Shown here: in pieces, positions 12,400 through 24,096 of the stretch
How the letters are laid out: the number at the start of each line of letters is the position of its first letter
How positions within the stretch are numbered: the first letter of the stretch is position 1
NCBI RefSeq assembly: GCF_910591885.1
Contig: NC_063275.1
Span: 19,890,501 to 19,954,500, forward strand
DNA length: 64,000 nucleotides
Origin: Bombus terrestris
Lineage: Eukaryota > Arthropoda > Insecta > Hymenoptera > Apidae
Reading direction: 5' to 3'
Notes under the pieces: model-generated
The model's database searches: none
Told to the model about the DNA's origin: nothing
The model's input: only the letters and a program-made list of their open reading frames with translations
Program-made: the position numbers and the translations under genes

Positions 12400-12682
12400 C
12401 GAAAGTTAGGCAAGCTTTTCTAAATGTTGCAATTTGAGAATAAATTGCCGGTTGGTTGCAATTCTCGATCGAGAACGCGCAATCGTTCGTGAAGTTACGG
12501 TGTGCGCGAGCGCGGAGAGCTCACGCGCGCGCGCGTTCCTAGTTATTGCAGTAATAGTGTTACAATTTTGTAACTCGTTCGACCTTTTCCCACTTTCTCT
12601 CGAATCTCGGCCTAGCAAACGCGCGGCGCGTACTGCAGAAAGGACAAACATGTCGCGAGCTCGCTGACAGCTCGCGCTGCCA
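12400..12682. other. CpG-rich pocket with alternating CG run
   Basis: This segment has far more CpG than its flanks and includes a 14-bp alternating tract, ACGCGCGCGCGCGT, at 12523-12536. Open frames of 77-116 codons cover it on both strands (12406-12910), which is what high GC gives by chance; they are arginine/serine/alanine-rich without a known domain. It could be an unmethylated island or regulatory segment. Confidence 0.35.
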
Positions 12683-12813
12683 GAACACGTACGGCCTTGC
12701 CGAGGAAAGTTGACCACTGGCTCTACCACGCCCTACTCTGGCATTCTCCGGTTTGCGACCGTGCACACGCACCCACACGCGTCTGCACGTTAACGTTCGC
12801 TCTTTTGCGCCAA
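12683..12813. repeat. Copy A of a CpG-rich dispersed pair
   Basis: It aligns to 17863-17990 in the same orientation. The core 12683-12749 shares GAACAC, CGGCCTTG-CGAGGA-AGTT, ACCAC-GGC, ACCACGCCCT-CTCTG-CATTCTCC with the second copy. Similarity continues more weakly through a CACCCACACG block. Identity is about 80% in the core by eye. The function is unknown. It could be two copies of an old repeat or a duplicated regulatory or coding segment. A one-base indel within the core argues against both copies being conserved coding sequence in the same frame. Confidence 0.6.
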
Positions 12814-14034
12814 TATACGTACAGGCTCCGGCTGAATAACATATACGAGCGAAAACGAAGTGATTCCTTGTGATAAAATACGAAGGAAATATAGAGGAAC
12901 ATTTTTTCATACGATGTTACGTGTTAGAAAAAATTCAATCTGAAAATTTATCAAGTATACTTGAACGTGGCTACGGTTAAATTATCAACGACGAAATTTT
13001 TTTTGGGGGGTACTGATAACAATTATGGATGGCAGTGTTACACAGTTGGTCATTTGAAGACAATTATGGAAAAGCAAACCGATAACTGAAATGTCTTCAG
13101 GAAATTAATGAAACTTTATGAAACTTGCAATTTTTATTTTTAATTTCTGTAGTCTACGAATACAAAATTTTTACTGACTGTTGCTGCTCATGGGTATATC
13201 GTTATCTTGTATGGATACAAAATTTTTGTTAATTTATTTATTCCTTGATAACCTGTGTGAATTATTATACTTTGTACGAGATGTACGTTGTTACATCCCA
13301 ATCAGTTTATACAAGTGTGTATTCTACACTTGTAGAAAGCAATCTATACTTGAAGGATTTGCAAGAAATTAATAAAACCTTTTAATATTGAAGAATCGAA
13401 GGAAAAGAATGATCATACGTAGTCTAATCTAAATCGAAATACAAATTTTAATATGACGTACATATATGGCAAAAGACGCGAGGTTGCAGCGTAATAAGAA
13501 GGAAAAAATTGGAAAACTTGGTTTCAGGAAGATAACCAATTTTTCCAATGGAAGAACGATCAATGTTCAACCAGGTGTTTTTCAGAGATACGCTTCGATC
13601 GCAATGAGCAGAAGCAGAATCTTTCTTTCGTTCATAATGAAAAGTAGTACTTTTCTACCCTCTGTGTTTCATCATAAAAGCTCGTAAAAAAGTTTCTTTT
13701 ACCTTCTTCTGTTCTATACTCTTAATTCTACGATCATTGTTAAAATATGGTCTTTACTTTCTCCGAAAAAAATATTCCCTTTCTCCAAAGAACATGCGTT
13801 TCTTTTACTAAAAATAACGGTATATCAGGATCTTAACTATAAAAAGAAATTTTGCCTTCATAAAATTTACAATCAAATTTTTTAAGATTATATTCTTAAG
13901 AGGATTCATTCTTGTGTTCGTACATGTTCTTAGAAAGGTGCAGACTTGTTATAGGAAACAAGAGTATTAAATTTTACTTTCGAACTTAATTTACTCGAAA
14001 ACAGGTATTCCTCGAACGAAAGAGAATGTTACTT
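12814..14034. other. AT-rich non-coding stretch
   Basis: Nothing recognisable. Short frames at 13181-13372 and 13466-13687 have no family features. A run of T and six G at 12997-13010 is the only compositional oddity. Confidence 0.45.
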
Positions 14035-14092
14035 CTTTTTTCTTTCCTTATTTTTACACGTAGAATAGTCACTGATTTTCGAGCACCCTGTA
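14035..14092 (-). mobile_element. Possible orphan mariner/Tc1 terminus
   Basis: Read on the minus strand from 14092 the sequence starts TATACAGGGTGCTCGAAAAT. TA followed by ACAGGGTG-TCGAAAA is a common terminal block of insect mariner-like elements. I found no matching inverted end or transposase remnant nearby, so it would be a single broken end. Confidence is low because the block is only about 20 bp. Confidence 0.3.
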
Positions 14093-14600
14093 TATGTATG
14101 ACTCGAGTCTATACTGTGGGCGGATAGTCGCTTCATGGATTAATGGCCAAAAGTGGGCTAAACGCGGCTCCCGTAGAAGATCGACCGTCGCGATTTCGTT
14201 CTTCCACGCAGCATTGCTCTTTCGTCCGCCCACGCGTTCAATCTCGGGCGCGCATGACACGCGGATCACGAGCGGAACGCGATTCTCCGCGCCTCGCTCA
14301 AGCGGCGCAAGAGAAATTTTTCGCCTGTCACTGCGAAGCGCCGTTTGTCTCATGGACATCCCTTTGTAACTTTGTACCGATCATGAATCAAAGGATCGAT
14401 GCGGATACTTAAATCGATCTTATTCATATTTATCGATTGTTAGTCTCAAAAGAAATCTCTCGATAAGAAATTCCCAAATTACTAGGTTTAATTAAGTACC
14501 ATTACTGCTGCGTGCCATTAAGAAATCTTGCAAACATGTTTAATCAGACGATGGTGTAATGGAGTACGATATATCCCAACATCATTGAACTAGCAATTCA
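14093..14600. other. CpG-rich pocket then AT-rich spacer
   Basis: 14094-14370 is CpG-rich and open in several frames on both strands (89-96 codons), with no recognisable protein motif; this is treated as compositional. 14371-14600 is ordinary AT-rich sequence leading into the tandem repeat. Confidence 0.4.
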
Positions 14601-14950
14601 AAAGCGATACTTTAGAGAATTTTAATTAGTATCATATAATAAATTAACAGTATTTAGTTGTTCGCTGTTTTCTTTTATTGTAGTCAATAGTCTTGTAGTC
14701 AATATTAATTGTACTTATACTTTACGATATTCTAGGGAATTTTAATTAGTATCATATAATAAAATGAAGGTATTTAGTTGTTCGCTGTTTTCTTTTATTT
14801 CGCTTATCCTTGTAGCCAATATTAATTTTACTTATACTTTACGATACTCTAGAGAATTTTAATTAGTATCATATAATAAATTAATGGTATTTGGTCGTTC
14901 ACTGTTTTCTTTTATTTCGCTTTTCCTTGCAGTCAATATTAATTAAAATT
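14601..14950 (+). repeat. Three-copy tandem repeat, 117-120 bp unit
   Basis: The GAATTTTAATTAGTATCAT block recurs with offsets of about 120 and 117 bp. The units begin near 14601, 14724 and 14840. Each carries GCGATAC or ACGATAT/C, the AATTTTAATTAGTATCATATAA block, GGTATTTAGTTGTTCGCTG, TTTTCTTTTATTTCGCTT, and a CAATATTAATT end. Identity is high (above 90% by eye). Copy 1 is the most different, having an insertion that repeats GTAGTCAATA. The third copy ends at 14950. No protein frame persists through the units. Confidence 0.85.
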
Positions 14951-15319
14951 ATTACAGACATTGCTTTTGGAGTATAACGCGAAAAATCTATTTCTACGGA
15001 AATTTTTGTACGCCTTTGTGCTACTTTCTCGCTAAACTTCCTTGCTATTGCTAATGTTCGATATCTTCTACCATACATATGACATACTGAATGCTAAATT
15101 CCATGCACATGATATTCTTCTATTATCAAGAAATATTTATTTTTATGCATTAAAGTTATAAAGGCGACCTATTATGCTTAACCGTAGTTGAAGTAAATCT
15201 TGCTTGGAAAATAGGATTAAGTAATAATATTTATTATAGAGTTTGGGTCCTCTATATTCTTTATCACTTGTCTGTGAGTATTATATGGGTTAGAGAAGCA
15301 TATTTATGATTCAATACAA
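14951..15319. other. AT-rich spacer
   Basis: No feature seen between the tandem array and the candidate LTR-like remnant. Confidence 0.45.
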
Positions 15320-15700
15320 AGTAGTGTAGTATCTTGTACTATGATCAATTTATTTATAATAAATAGATTAAACAGATGTTGACTAAACAGGAAACGGTAG
15401 TTATTTAACATGAACTAATCACAACAACGTATTATAATTGAGACAGCTAGATAATTAATTAGCAACTCTCGTCACCATGGATTCAACTCTCTCTCAACAA
15501 CGTTAGCAACACTGTTTCGACAACACAATTCGCACTCTCTGGCTTCTCAACTCATACTGCTGTTAATTCGTTTATGTCCCTTAGCAACTCTTTGTCTTTT
15601 GTCTTAGTCTCATATCTTTTGTCATAGCCCCACCACGCATATGCTCAGCAACCGCTTGTTTATAATTCACACGACACCCCCCAGGCCCCTCGTCCACGAT
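15320..15700 (+). mobile_element. Possible old LTR-type remnant
   Basis: The segment switches from AT-rich to a C/T-rich strand with many AACTCT, CAACA and CTC runs and a six-C run near 15677. Its part 15463-15530 aligns loosely with 47232-47300: both have ACTCTCGTCAC, TTC-AAC, CTCTCT and a run of CAACAC words. Such C/T-rich composition is common in insect LTRs, but I see no defined TG...CA ends, primer site or coding sequence, so the assignment is tentative. Confidence 0.25.
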
Positions 15701-17862
15701 ACTACAGTAGAATTACAGTGTCGAAATTAAAAGGAAAATAGGCTAGAGTATGCGATACCTCGTTAAACGAGTCATGTTAAATTTTTTTACGACACTGCCC
15801 GGTTAATGGAATCTTATTTTTGCTGATGGTTATAAAAAGTGAACGGTCTCAGCTATGAAAACCACATTCGAACTTCTTCTGATACTCATACGACTTTCTA
15901 AAAACATAACTGTTCTAAATTGAAGAGATGAAGTTTCTGAAGATTATGGTCTATGTAGGCTCTCGTACGTGTGTCTTCGAAATAGGTCTTTTGTGAATTA
16001 TAACGATGTTATTTAAATTGCTAGAATTCTTTGATTTCGAGCACAAGTAGATATTACTTTGACGTTCGTTTATCTTCCATTCTTAAAACCCAATCATATT
16101 TTTTCTTTGCTACCAAACTGATACGATAAAAAAAGTAATATAGTGACAAGATGAATAACTTAGCGTATAAATTTATTTATCGTCAACTAATAGTTTTCTT
16201 CAAATAAAAACTTTCTACATAATGGTGTAATCTTTCAAATTGAAATAAAAGGTAGATGAGGATTAACAGGAAAATAAATCTTTCACTAAAAAGAATTCTT
16301 CGACAATTTATCTGAATTTATGCGAAGTATGAATCGCCATATACATTGAGCAAGTGTGTTAACATATATCTACTGTCGTATAGATTGTACAGTACAAGGT
16401 GTAACCGATGAGGCAATATACTGAATATATTACCGCAAATAAGGTTATTCTATTAAAACGTTCAAGTTTGCTGTATCGATTTTTTAAACCTTTTTCTTCT
16501 CAGCAAATACCTTTGTCTTTGTCAATTGCTTTATATATCGCTTAAGAACTTTGAGAATATTCTTTTTCGCATATGATCCTAACCTTCTAACATTTACTTG
16601 TATAATGAATGTCTGGCGTTCGATAGAACAAAATTGCTTCAATGCTGCCGTTCTTTTCAAAGATACCGATCTCATAACTCACCAATTATTTTACAGAAAG
16701 AAGGCAGTAAATTTGTTCACCTCGATCTTCGTAAAAACGAAACACTATTCATATCCTAGAAAACCTATAACTCGAGCCTTTCAAGAGATCAAAAATGTGC
16801 AGGGTTGTTTCAAACTGCCCAGTCGAACGGAATAGTCCACTTATCCCCGATTAAGAAAATGGCCGCGAAAATCGACATCGCGTGGAACGCGATAATTCCT
16901 TCCCTTTCGAATCGGAAACAACGATATTCGTAACTATCCAGAGGGAACGGGTCGCCGCGCCATCGTAAAGATCTATAATTTGCCACTTGTGCAATTACGC
17001 GGCCGATTGATGGAAAAATCCCTCTATCAACAGATCGCTAACTGTATCCGTGTAACCCGTTTTGCACTATGTAAAACACGTTTCACTCTTACAAATTACA
17101 CGTTTCGCGGACGTTAACGCGATCATTTCAAGCGCTGATAACGTCGTCGGTCGGCCAGCATGGCAGGATACGATTTTTTCTAGCGTGAAAACGCGAGGAG
17201 ACACGCGCGGATTCTTCTCATCATCCGGTTCTTACATTCTCCCGCCATCGAATTAGGACCACATACAGAAATTTCACTTCTCTGATTACTTGTTTAAAAA
17301 ATGTCATGTACGTATAAGGTAAAAAAGGGTAATTGCGATAACTATAGTATATAATTATAGTATAGTTAAGATACGGGATAAAATATTTATTGCAAATGAC
17401 TTTTCACGAGCTTAGACTATTGAACTATTAGTAGAATGTGAAAGCAATTAGTTTCAGTTTGATTTATTGAATAAAATTAACAACTCTGAGCGAGAAGCGT
17501 TTCTCATCGTAATTATCTATGCTTTCGTTGGACGATAGATTTATGCTTCAAATATATATTTTATATATATATATATATCTTGTATGCTTTAAATATATTA
17601 TATATATATCATATACGTATCTGTGCATACATTTTATTTAAAATTACTATTCGTTAAATATAAATACAATTTATGTTTCGAACTAACCACAATAAGAGTG
17701 TTGTGATATATTAGAGAAAACAATAACGCTATTGGAAACAAATATACAAGACAATAATCCATTGAACATCATAGCGTTCGATTGTTAACGGCCGCATAGT
17801 AAGTCGCTTCTTCGATTTCCAGCGGTAGAATGGCTGGACTTGTCGCCAACCGTTTGGAGCCG
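15701..17862. other. Non-coding stretch, with a mixed-composition pocket and TA microsatellite
   Basis: 15701-16840 is AT-rich; paired frames at 16484-16835 have no motif. 16841-17256 is CpG-richer and looks like the other pockets, possibly regulatory. 17551-17617 is an impure TA microsatellite. No gene supported. Confidence 0.45.
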
Positions 17863-17990
17863 GAACACACGCGGCCTTGTCGAGGATAGTTTAACCACCG
17901 GCCTCACCACGCCCTGCTCTGACATTCTCCATGATTACGCGCGTACACCCACACGAGCTCGACGCAGACTTCGACACTGTCCTCTTTGTT
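17863..17990. repeat. Copy B of the CpG-rich dispersed pair
   Basis: This is the same-strand homologue of 12683-12813, about 5.2 kb downstream. The core 17863-17930 aligns with one 1-base indel. A 137-codon frame runs over it on the plus strand (17840-18253), and overlapping frames run on the minus strand, but the frame is not shared with copy A and has no recognisable domain, so no protein is called. Confidence 0.6.
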
Positions 17991-20582
17991 GCGTGGGCGG
18001 ACTATTCCTTGCAGTGAAAACGCACGACGATGTAATAACGAATTTTCTTTTCGCCTCGCGAAAACGTTGCTCGTCGCCTGTACAAGTAGCTTTACCCGGT
18101 GTAGTCCGCCGGGAAAGTAACACAATGACGTTGGATCGTAGCACGTGGTGGGAAAGAATCGTCGTTATCGTTGAATCTGTGCGTTGGTTTTCCTTATCGA
18201 ATTCCGAAAATAGAATTGAAGCTAAAGGATATAATTTGATATCGACTATTTGAAAATATTTTTGCTCTATTTTAGAAATTTAACGTTAGATTGCAGATTT
18301 CTGTGCGCGATCGTTTATAGAATCTACGTAAATTGCGAAAGTATATAAAATAAAAGCAAAGTAATATTTGTTACGATATGTAATAAAGCGAAGCAAATTT
18401 TTGTTTAGATTCTACTTCTTTAGGTAACAAGTATTATTAACTATTAGGTATATTCATAAAAATATGAAATCACATAAACGTCAGCAGCATATTTGTTCTT
18501 ACTCTATATTGTTACTCTATAATAATAACTTAATAAATATAATATATTTATAACTCTACGATAAGAATTTTCGCTCCTAAATAGGCTTATTTAAAAAAGT
18601 ATTTGGATTTGACTGCTGGTTATATCCTGTTACTCGGAATAAGCGAATTTATTTTCTTAAATAATTACACTTTCCTATGATTAAAGCAACAAATTGATGA
18701 ATATTTTCACTGTATTATTTGCTCTATCGTTGCACTATCGTTGTAAATTAAGTACATTTTTATGATGAAAGACAATTGCTTCCTCTGTCACTAGCTGTGC
18801 TACATTTGTTTTATCTTTGGTTTGACCCAACATCCATAATATTTTTTATACTAATTTACTTACATACTTTAGTTCCATTCGTAAATAATATAGAAATTCC
18901 AGTCGTGTTATACGATATTGAGATTTCGTAAAATGATTGTAACAATAAAATTATAGAAAAGAATATTAAGTTTACAGTTTCAAAAAAAAAAAAGTAATTA
19001 TGTAACTAATGTTCACATTTTCTGAATTTAATCTTCCCTTGCAATTTTAGACAGTACGCGGCACGATTTAAATCAACTTATAACGATTATTTAATGTATT
19101 TAATATCGTTTGTCACAGCATTATACTATGTGCGTGTCTTGCCTCCTGTTGTTTTACTAAAGCTATGAAAATTAGATTTCTAATGACGTAGTTATCCTGA
19201 TCTAAACATTCCATGGAACATATTCATATCGAATAGTGATACATATTCATAACAAACAGGAGTGATCCGACATCTCAAATTTCATTTTCTTTTTGTTCAT
19301 CAAGCAGGGAAATCGAGAATTGTGAAAAGATTTTATTTTGTGAAAGTCAGGTTCGCAGTTTGATAATTGTGTGTGTGTGTGTGAGCGAATTATTGACTAA
19401 TAAATAAATAAGTAGATTCGATTTCAGGGAAGGTGAACGTCGCCGTTGCGGTTTTAATCGCGGTCTTACGTTAGAAAGTGGCTATTATATGCTTCGTATA
19501 CCTGATTAAATATCGTAAAGATTATTGATGACGAAGTTACTCGCTAATTTTCTTCTCTTACGCTTCCCGAAACGTTCCATGATATTTCCTGATATTTAAT
19601 ACTTCGCGTTCTTCCTATATTACATTTATAAGCTTCGTTTAACTGTTACAAATTAGATTTGCTTCCTTCGATTATACCAAACTACTAAAATAATAATTTA
19701 TTACGTATAATAATTTATGTGTAAATTAATCCAATGCCTTTTTTAATAACCATTTACTTCTTATTAATAACCATTTTAATTCTAAATATATTCTCGTTTT
19801 ATGGTAGCTTACAAGATATATTATCTTACGTAATTTGATCCGGTTTAATCGAATAATGGAGATTTTTTCTTGATGTTTAAAGTTGATAATATGCGAGCAA
19901 TAACTAAAATTCATATGTCGTTTGAAAAGCCATTGAATTAATTTACGTACTAATTATTGGAAAGATTTGGAAAATCATAGTGCATAGACATAAATAACTT
20001 CTCTAATCGTTTATAATCTATTTCTACGGTGCACGATACGTTCTACAGCGTAAGATTGTGTTCTATGTTTTATGAGACGATGGCGAACGTCTGATAATGC
20101 GAAACGCGGCTAGTAGTATATCAGTTGACAGGATTAAACGTACAGAATTACCATTTCGTATCTCGGTACTTGGCCGATCCGTGGCTTCGTGAGTTATTCA
20201 AAGTTATGGACTAATTAATTATCGAAATTATTCGACGTTTACAGAGACAAAATCGGAGGAATCTCCATTATGTAATCACTATTATTTATGACGCGACATG
20301 AAGATTTAATCTCATTAATTCATTTCAATATTATTAATTTGATACGGTAATATAGCGATATAATTTTGAAATGAATATTAAAATTGAAATTGAAATCGTT
20401 AATAATAAGTAACTGAGGAAAGATACACAAGAGTAACAGGTAATAAAAAGAGGTTGCATTTATTCACGTAGCTTGAAGCAAAATTATTCTGAATATTCAT
20501 AGCATGTTGAATAAACGTACTATAAATATTTCTTCAAAAGAATTGTACCTAGAAATATGTAGATATATAACTTATATGTAGA
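17991..20582. other. CpG-rich edge then AT-rich stretch
   Basis: 17991-18180 continues the CpG-rich pocket. The rest is AT-rich. A (TG)7 run lies at 19369-19383 and an A11 run near 18982. No gene recognised. Confidence 0.45.
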
Positions 20583-20639
20583 ACAGCTGCAACATGAATA
20601 TCATTAATTAAACTATAATTTCCTACGAGTTGCAGCTGT
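20583..20639. repeat. Perfect 11-bp inverted repeat with CAGCTG boxes
   Basis: ACAGCTGCAAC at 20583-20593 faces GTTGCAGCTGT at 20629-20639 across 35 bp of AT-rich sequence. Each arm contains CAGCTG, an E-box core. It can be read as a stem-loop or as two symmetric bHLH sites. No target-site duplication is evident, so I do not call it a transposon. Confidence 0.6.
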
Positions 20640-22664
20640 GGCAGGAGCATTAATTATTATCAACTCTACAAAACTATCAACGATAACGGTTTGTTCGTCT
20701 ATTCGTTATTATTATGCTTGCAATTGGCTGATGAAAACGTTACGACTGTTATATTGTACGTTACTCGTAACAAAAGACAGCAAGGTCATAGAATACCGAC
20801 AGTCTAGGCTGTCTTTCACACAACTAAAATCACAATATCGAACAATGATTTCACGTGCACGATTATTTTCCCGAAGAAAGACAAAGAGAGAAAGAACTTA
20901 ATGTTCTATATCGTAATCCTTTTAAGTTAAAACTTCTTCGCACACGTATAAAATTAACGCATCAAATTTTATACGCGATTTTCTTAAAAATGATAATTTC
21001 GCATGAGATATATAGTAGAATGATATTACTTTTAATTTTGCAATTTACAACAGTATCTGAAATTAATTCTTTCATTTCCGAACTGTAATACTTCTGTATT
21101 TAAAAATGACATTGTAGTAAAAATAGAATGTACAAGAATATATTTCAAACATATATTTACATAACGAAATATAAAAAGATATTTTTCTGTCAATTTATAG
21201 AATTCAATTAAAGATATGCCGTTTTAAAAAGTGCGGCCCATGTCTCACGAATAATAAATATACATTTTACGCAGAAAGGCGATATTTATAAAACAATCAA
21301 CACGTGCATCGTAAGCGTAGAATTGGTCTCAAAAACTGTATCACCTCCTTTTCGCAAAAATATCAAAGACAATTCTTTCCTCCTATTGATAGCTGATAGA
21401 AAGAAATCTCTTCCCCGTACATCGAAGAAACTTCGATTCTGCAAGCTTTAACTACATAATGTAGCATTTTTTATTCAATAAAATACTGCTTTGTCATTTA
21501 AATATCATTCAACGGTATCTCTTGACCCAACGCTCACCAAAAATAAATTTAACGTGTCGGCTCGTACACGCGGGACAATCCGGAACGTATAAAGGTGCCG
21601 CCATGAGGCAAAAACGAGACACGCGCGAATATCATGAAATAAAATGTGCAGCAATTACGTAACGAGAGATCAAAAGACGCGCGTGCATAGACTCGGCACA
21701 AAGAAACAATATCGGTGTATAAACCCATCAATCGTAATTATTACGATACACGTGAACGAAACTCGTCCATGCCGCCCGTGTAACTGAACCTGCAGCAACT
21801 ACTGACTTTAGAAACAGCTCAGCACGGCATTTAATTTGTAACCGTGAATTGCGACTTTTGCTAATCGTTCTAGTCATAGTTCACTTCCGGTGTAGTTATT
21901 AAAATTATCATTAAAAGAAATTATTATTATGCTATTTCCAAGAGATTAAATGGAATAGACTTTTAAGAGTGTCAACGCCAAAAGAGATATGGTTAACCAC
22001 GGGCGTTTAAATATATTAAGAGTAGTTTTAAAATTAAAAGATAAGATACACACGATATGACCTGACTGAGCACCGCATAAAATAATTTAACGACTGTCAG
22101 TCACAGATGCACTTTTTATATAAAACACAAGATAGAGTAACGTTTTGTTATATGAAATTGCATTTCTAAATGAATCAATGTTGACGATTCTTTGAGTACG
22201 TGTGTACATTCGATTGTACTGTAGAATAGTTGTTAACTTGTGACTCGTTTACCATCCACGATTCAAATTCTTAGTCTTTGTCAAACGTCACTAAAGAATC
22301 AGACGTCGTTACATTAGATAATTAACTGCAAAAGGAAACATTCTTGAACGAAAGGTACCCGTATTTCGTTATATATTCCTTATTTGATAGGATGAATTAA
22401 ACAACAATAAAAGTACCATAGTGATATCTATCAAATGCAGATATAAATAGGATTGTGCGTAAATGCACACTGAACATGTAGCCACCGAATACAACATCAA
22501 TTTATTCCGAAATGAAGCATCGTACGAAAAATATTTCACCTAAATTTAGTCCCCTTTCCACAGATTATAATAAGATATAATTCCTGTCTGATTCACCAGC
22601 GTTGGCCATTTCTATACGAATGCTATTTACGATCTTCCCATTTGTTAACCGTAAACTTGAGTAG
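20640..22664. other. AT-rich non-coding stretch
   Basis: Short frames at 20638-21088 and 21549-21731 have no motif. A CpG-richer pocket at 21540-21850 is similar in character to others in the window. Nothing else seen. Confidence 0.45.
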
Positions 22665-22740
22665 CTAACTATTTCATTTGATTTTATAAATTCAAAGTAC
22701 AAAATAAAGAGCAAAATTATCTATGGAATAATCTTACAAC
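22665..22740 (+). repeat. 76-bp dispersed repeat, copy 1
   Basis: Bases 22681-22740 are identical, all 60 of them, to 24037-24096. The preceding 16 bases (22665-22680) match 24021-24036 with four differences. The sequence is AT-rich with AAATTCAAAGTAC and GAGCAAAATTATC inside and no inverted ends. Exact identity over 60 bp in noncoding DNA points to a recent duplication or conversion. Confidence 0.9.
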
Positions 22741-24020
22741 AACCGCACATTTTCTCTTCCCATAGCCTATGATCTCCTATGCCCATTTCAGGAAATATAC
22801 GCAGATATTTCCCAGGCGCATTCGTTCACGTCTATCGAAAACCGTAGGTGGTCATGCATTTTTCTTTGATTCCCTAATTTCGAGCATTCGACCATTTCCC
22901 TATCTCTTGCACTCGAAATTCAGTCATTGGGAATACACACTTTCAGCAAATTTCCGTTCCCACGTGATCACCGTGATTGTGTTATCGATGATAATTGGTC
23001 GATCCGTAAGAGGATTGAGATCGGTCGTCAGATTTCATTTCTTTCGCGGCAGGAACAACAACCGGTTGTTTACTTCGTTGCAATCGGCCGAGGTACCATC
23101 TCAGCAGCTGGTCGAATGGAAGCAAAACGGTGGCTGAATCTGCTGCCAACGATCGTACCGGATAATTAATTATTATGCTCTTGGTTTGGTCACGGTCCAG
23201 CTACCTTGTCCAAACGCTTGCAAACGTGAAAGCCGATCGTCGTTCGTGAAATGAATCGAGAAACAACGCTTCTGTGCACCTACTGCGTTTTCCTTCCGAT
23301 CTCCTCGTACTAACGCTCGTTAGAATTTGCATACTCGATGCAACTCGATCAACAAGTCGGTATCTTCTCTCGTATTTTGACTAATAAACAAACAAGCAAA
23401 CTAATAAACAAAGAAACAAAAATATTCGGATAATGAAACTTGCCGGTAATAGAATAATCACTTTTTTGATATCAAATATTATTTGTTCAAATAGAGATGA
23501 GAGAAATTGTCAGTTTATTACAATATCCAAGGACCCCATGTCTTTTCGGCTGCCGAATTATATACATTTTTAGCGTGAGAACGTACATTCTCGTCATTTT
23601 CATTTACTACTTATACATTTGATACAATGATACGATGATACATTGAATGATAGCATTTGTGACAGAAGAAAGCACGTGTTACCAGCAGGCATTCTGGTCG
23701 GATAACAAAATATTCGAATAGTAGAGTGAGAGACTATAAGAGACTACGAGAGACTCTACTGTTTTTTCAAAATTACGATTGAAGGACGTTTCTATACTTC
23801 TTGCAAAGAACCAGGATAAGATGTTACATTAAAACTGAAACGAGGAATATATATATTCACCACACGAGTACTATATTTATCTACGCCTAACGAGTAGCTG
23901 TAAATACTATAAAATCTATACAAAGTTTTCGTATGTGGCTAGAAATGCATATTTCAATCGCCATAACATCCCAACGTCCTTAAAGCGATTTTCGAGCCAC
24001 AGGATCAATTTTCATCCATC
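22741..24020. other. Non-coding spacer between repeat copies
   Basis: A 122-codon frame at 22769-23137 lies in a moderately CpG-rich pocket, but its product has no recognisable domain and another frame overlaps it; it is not called. At 23720-23760 the arms AGTAGAGT and ACTCTACT enclose three GAGACT words. The rest is AT-rich. Confidence 0.45.
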
Positions 24021-24096
24021 CTAACCGTTTCATTCTATTTTATAAATTCAAAGTACAAAATAAAGAGCAAAATTATCTATGGAATAATCTTACAAC
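24021..24096 (+). repeat. 76-bp dispersed repeat, copy 2
   Basis: Same orientation as copy 1, offset 1356 bp. See copy 1 for the match. Flanking sequences on both sides are unrelated, so the unit is bounded on both sides and is not part of a larger duplication. Confidence 0.9.

Noticed and set aside
12406..12910. Frames of 77-116 codons on both strands
   Set aside because: CpG-rich DNA with few stops in every frame; the homologous segment at 17863 does not keep the same frame.
14601..14950. CRISPR array or satellite
   Set aside because: Only three contiguous diverged copies; a simple tandem duplication.
17840..18253. 137-codon plus-strand frame
   Set aside because: Not conserved in frame with its partner segment and overlapped by minus frames; no motif.
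22769..23169. 122-codon frame with a second overlapping frame
   Set aside because: No recognisable domain and no splice or start evidence.
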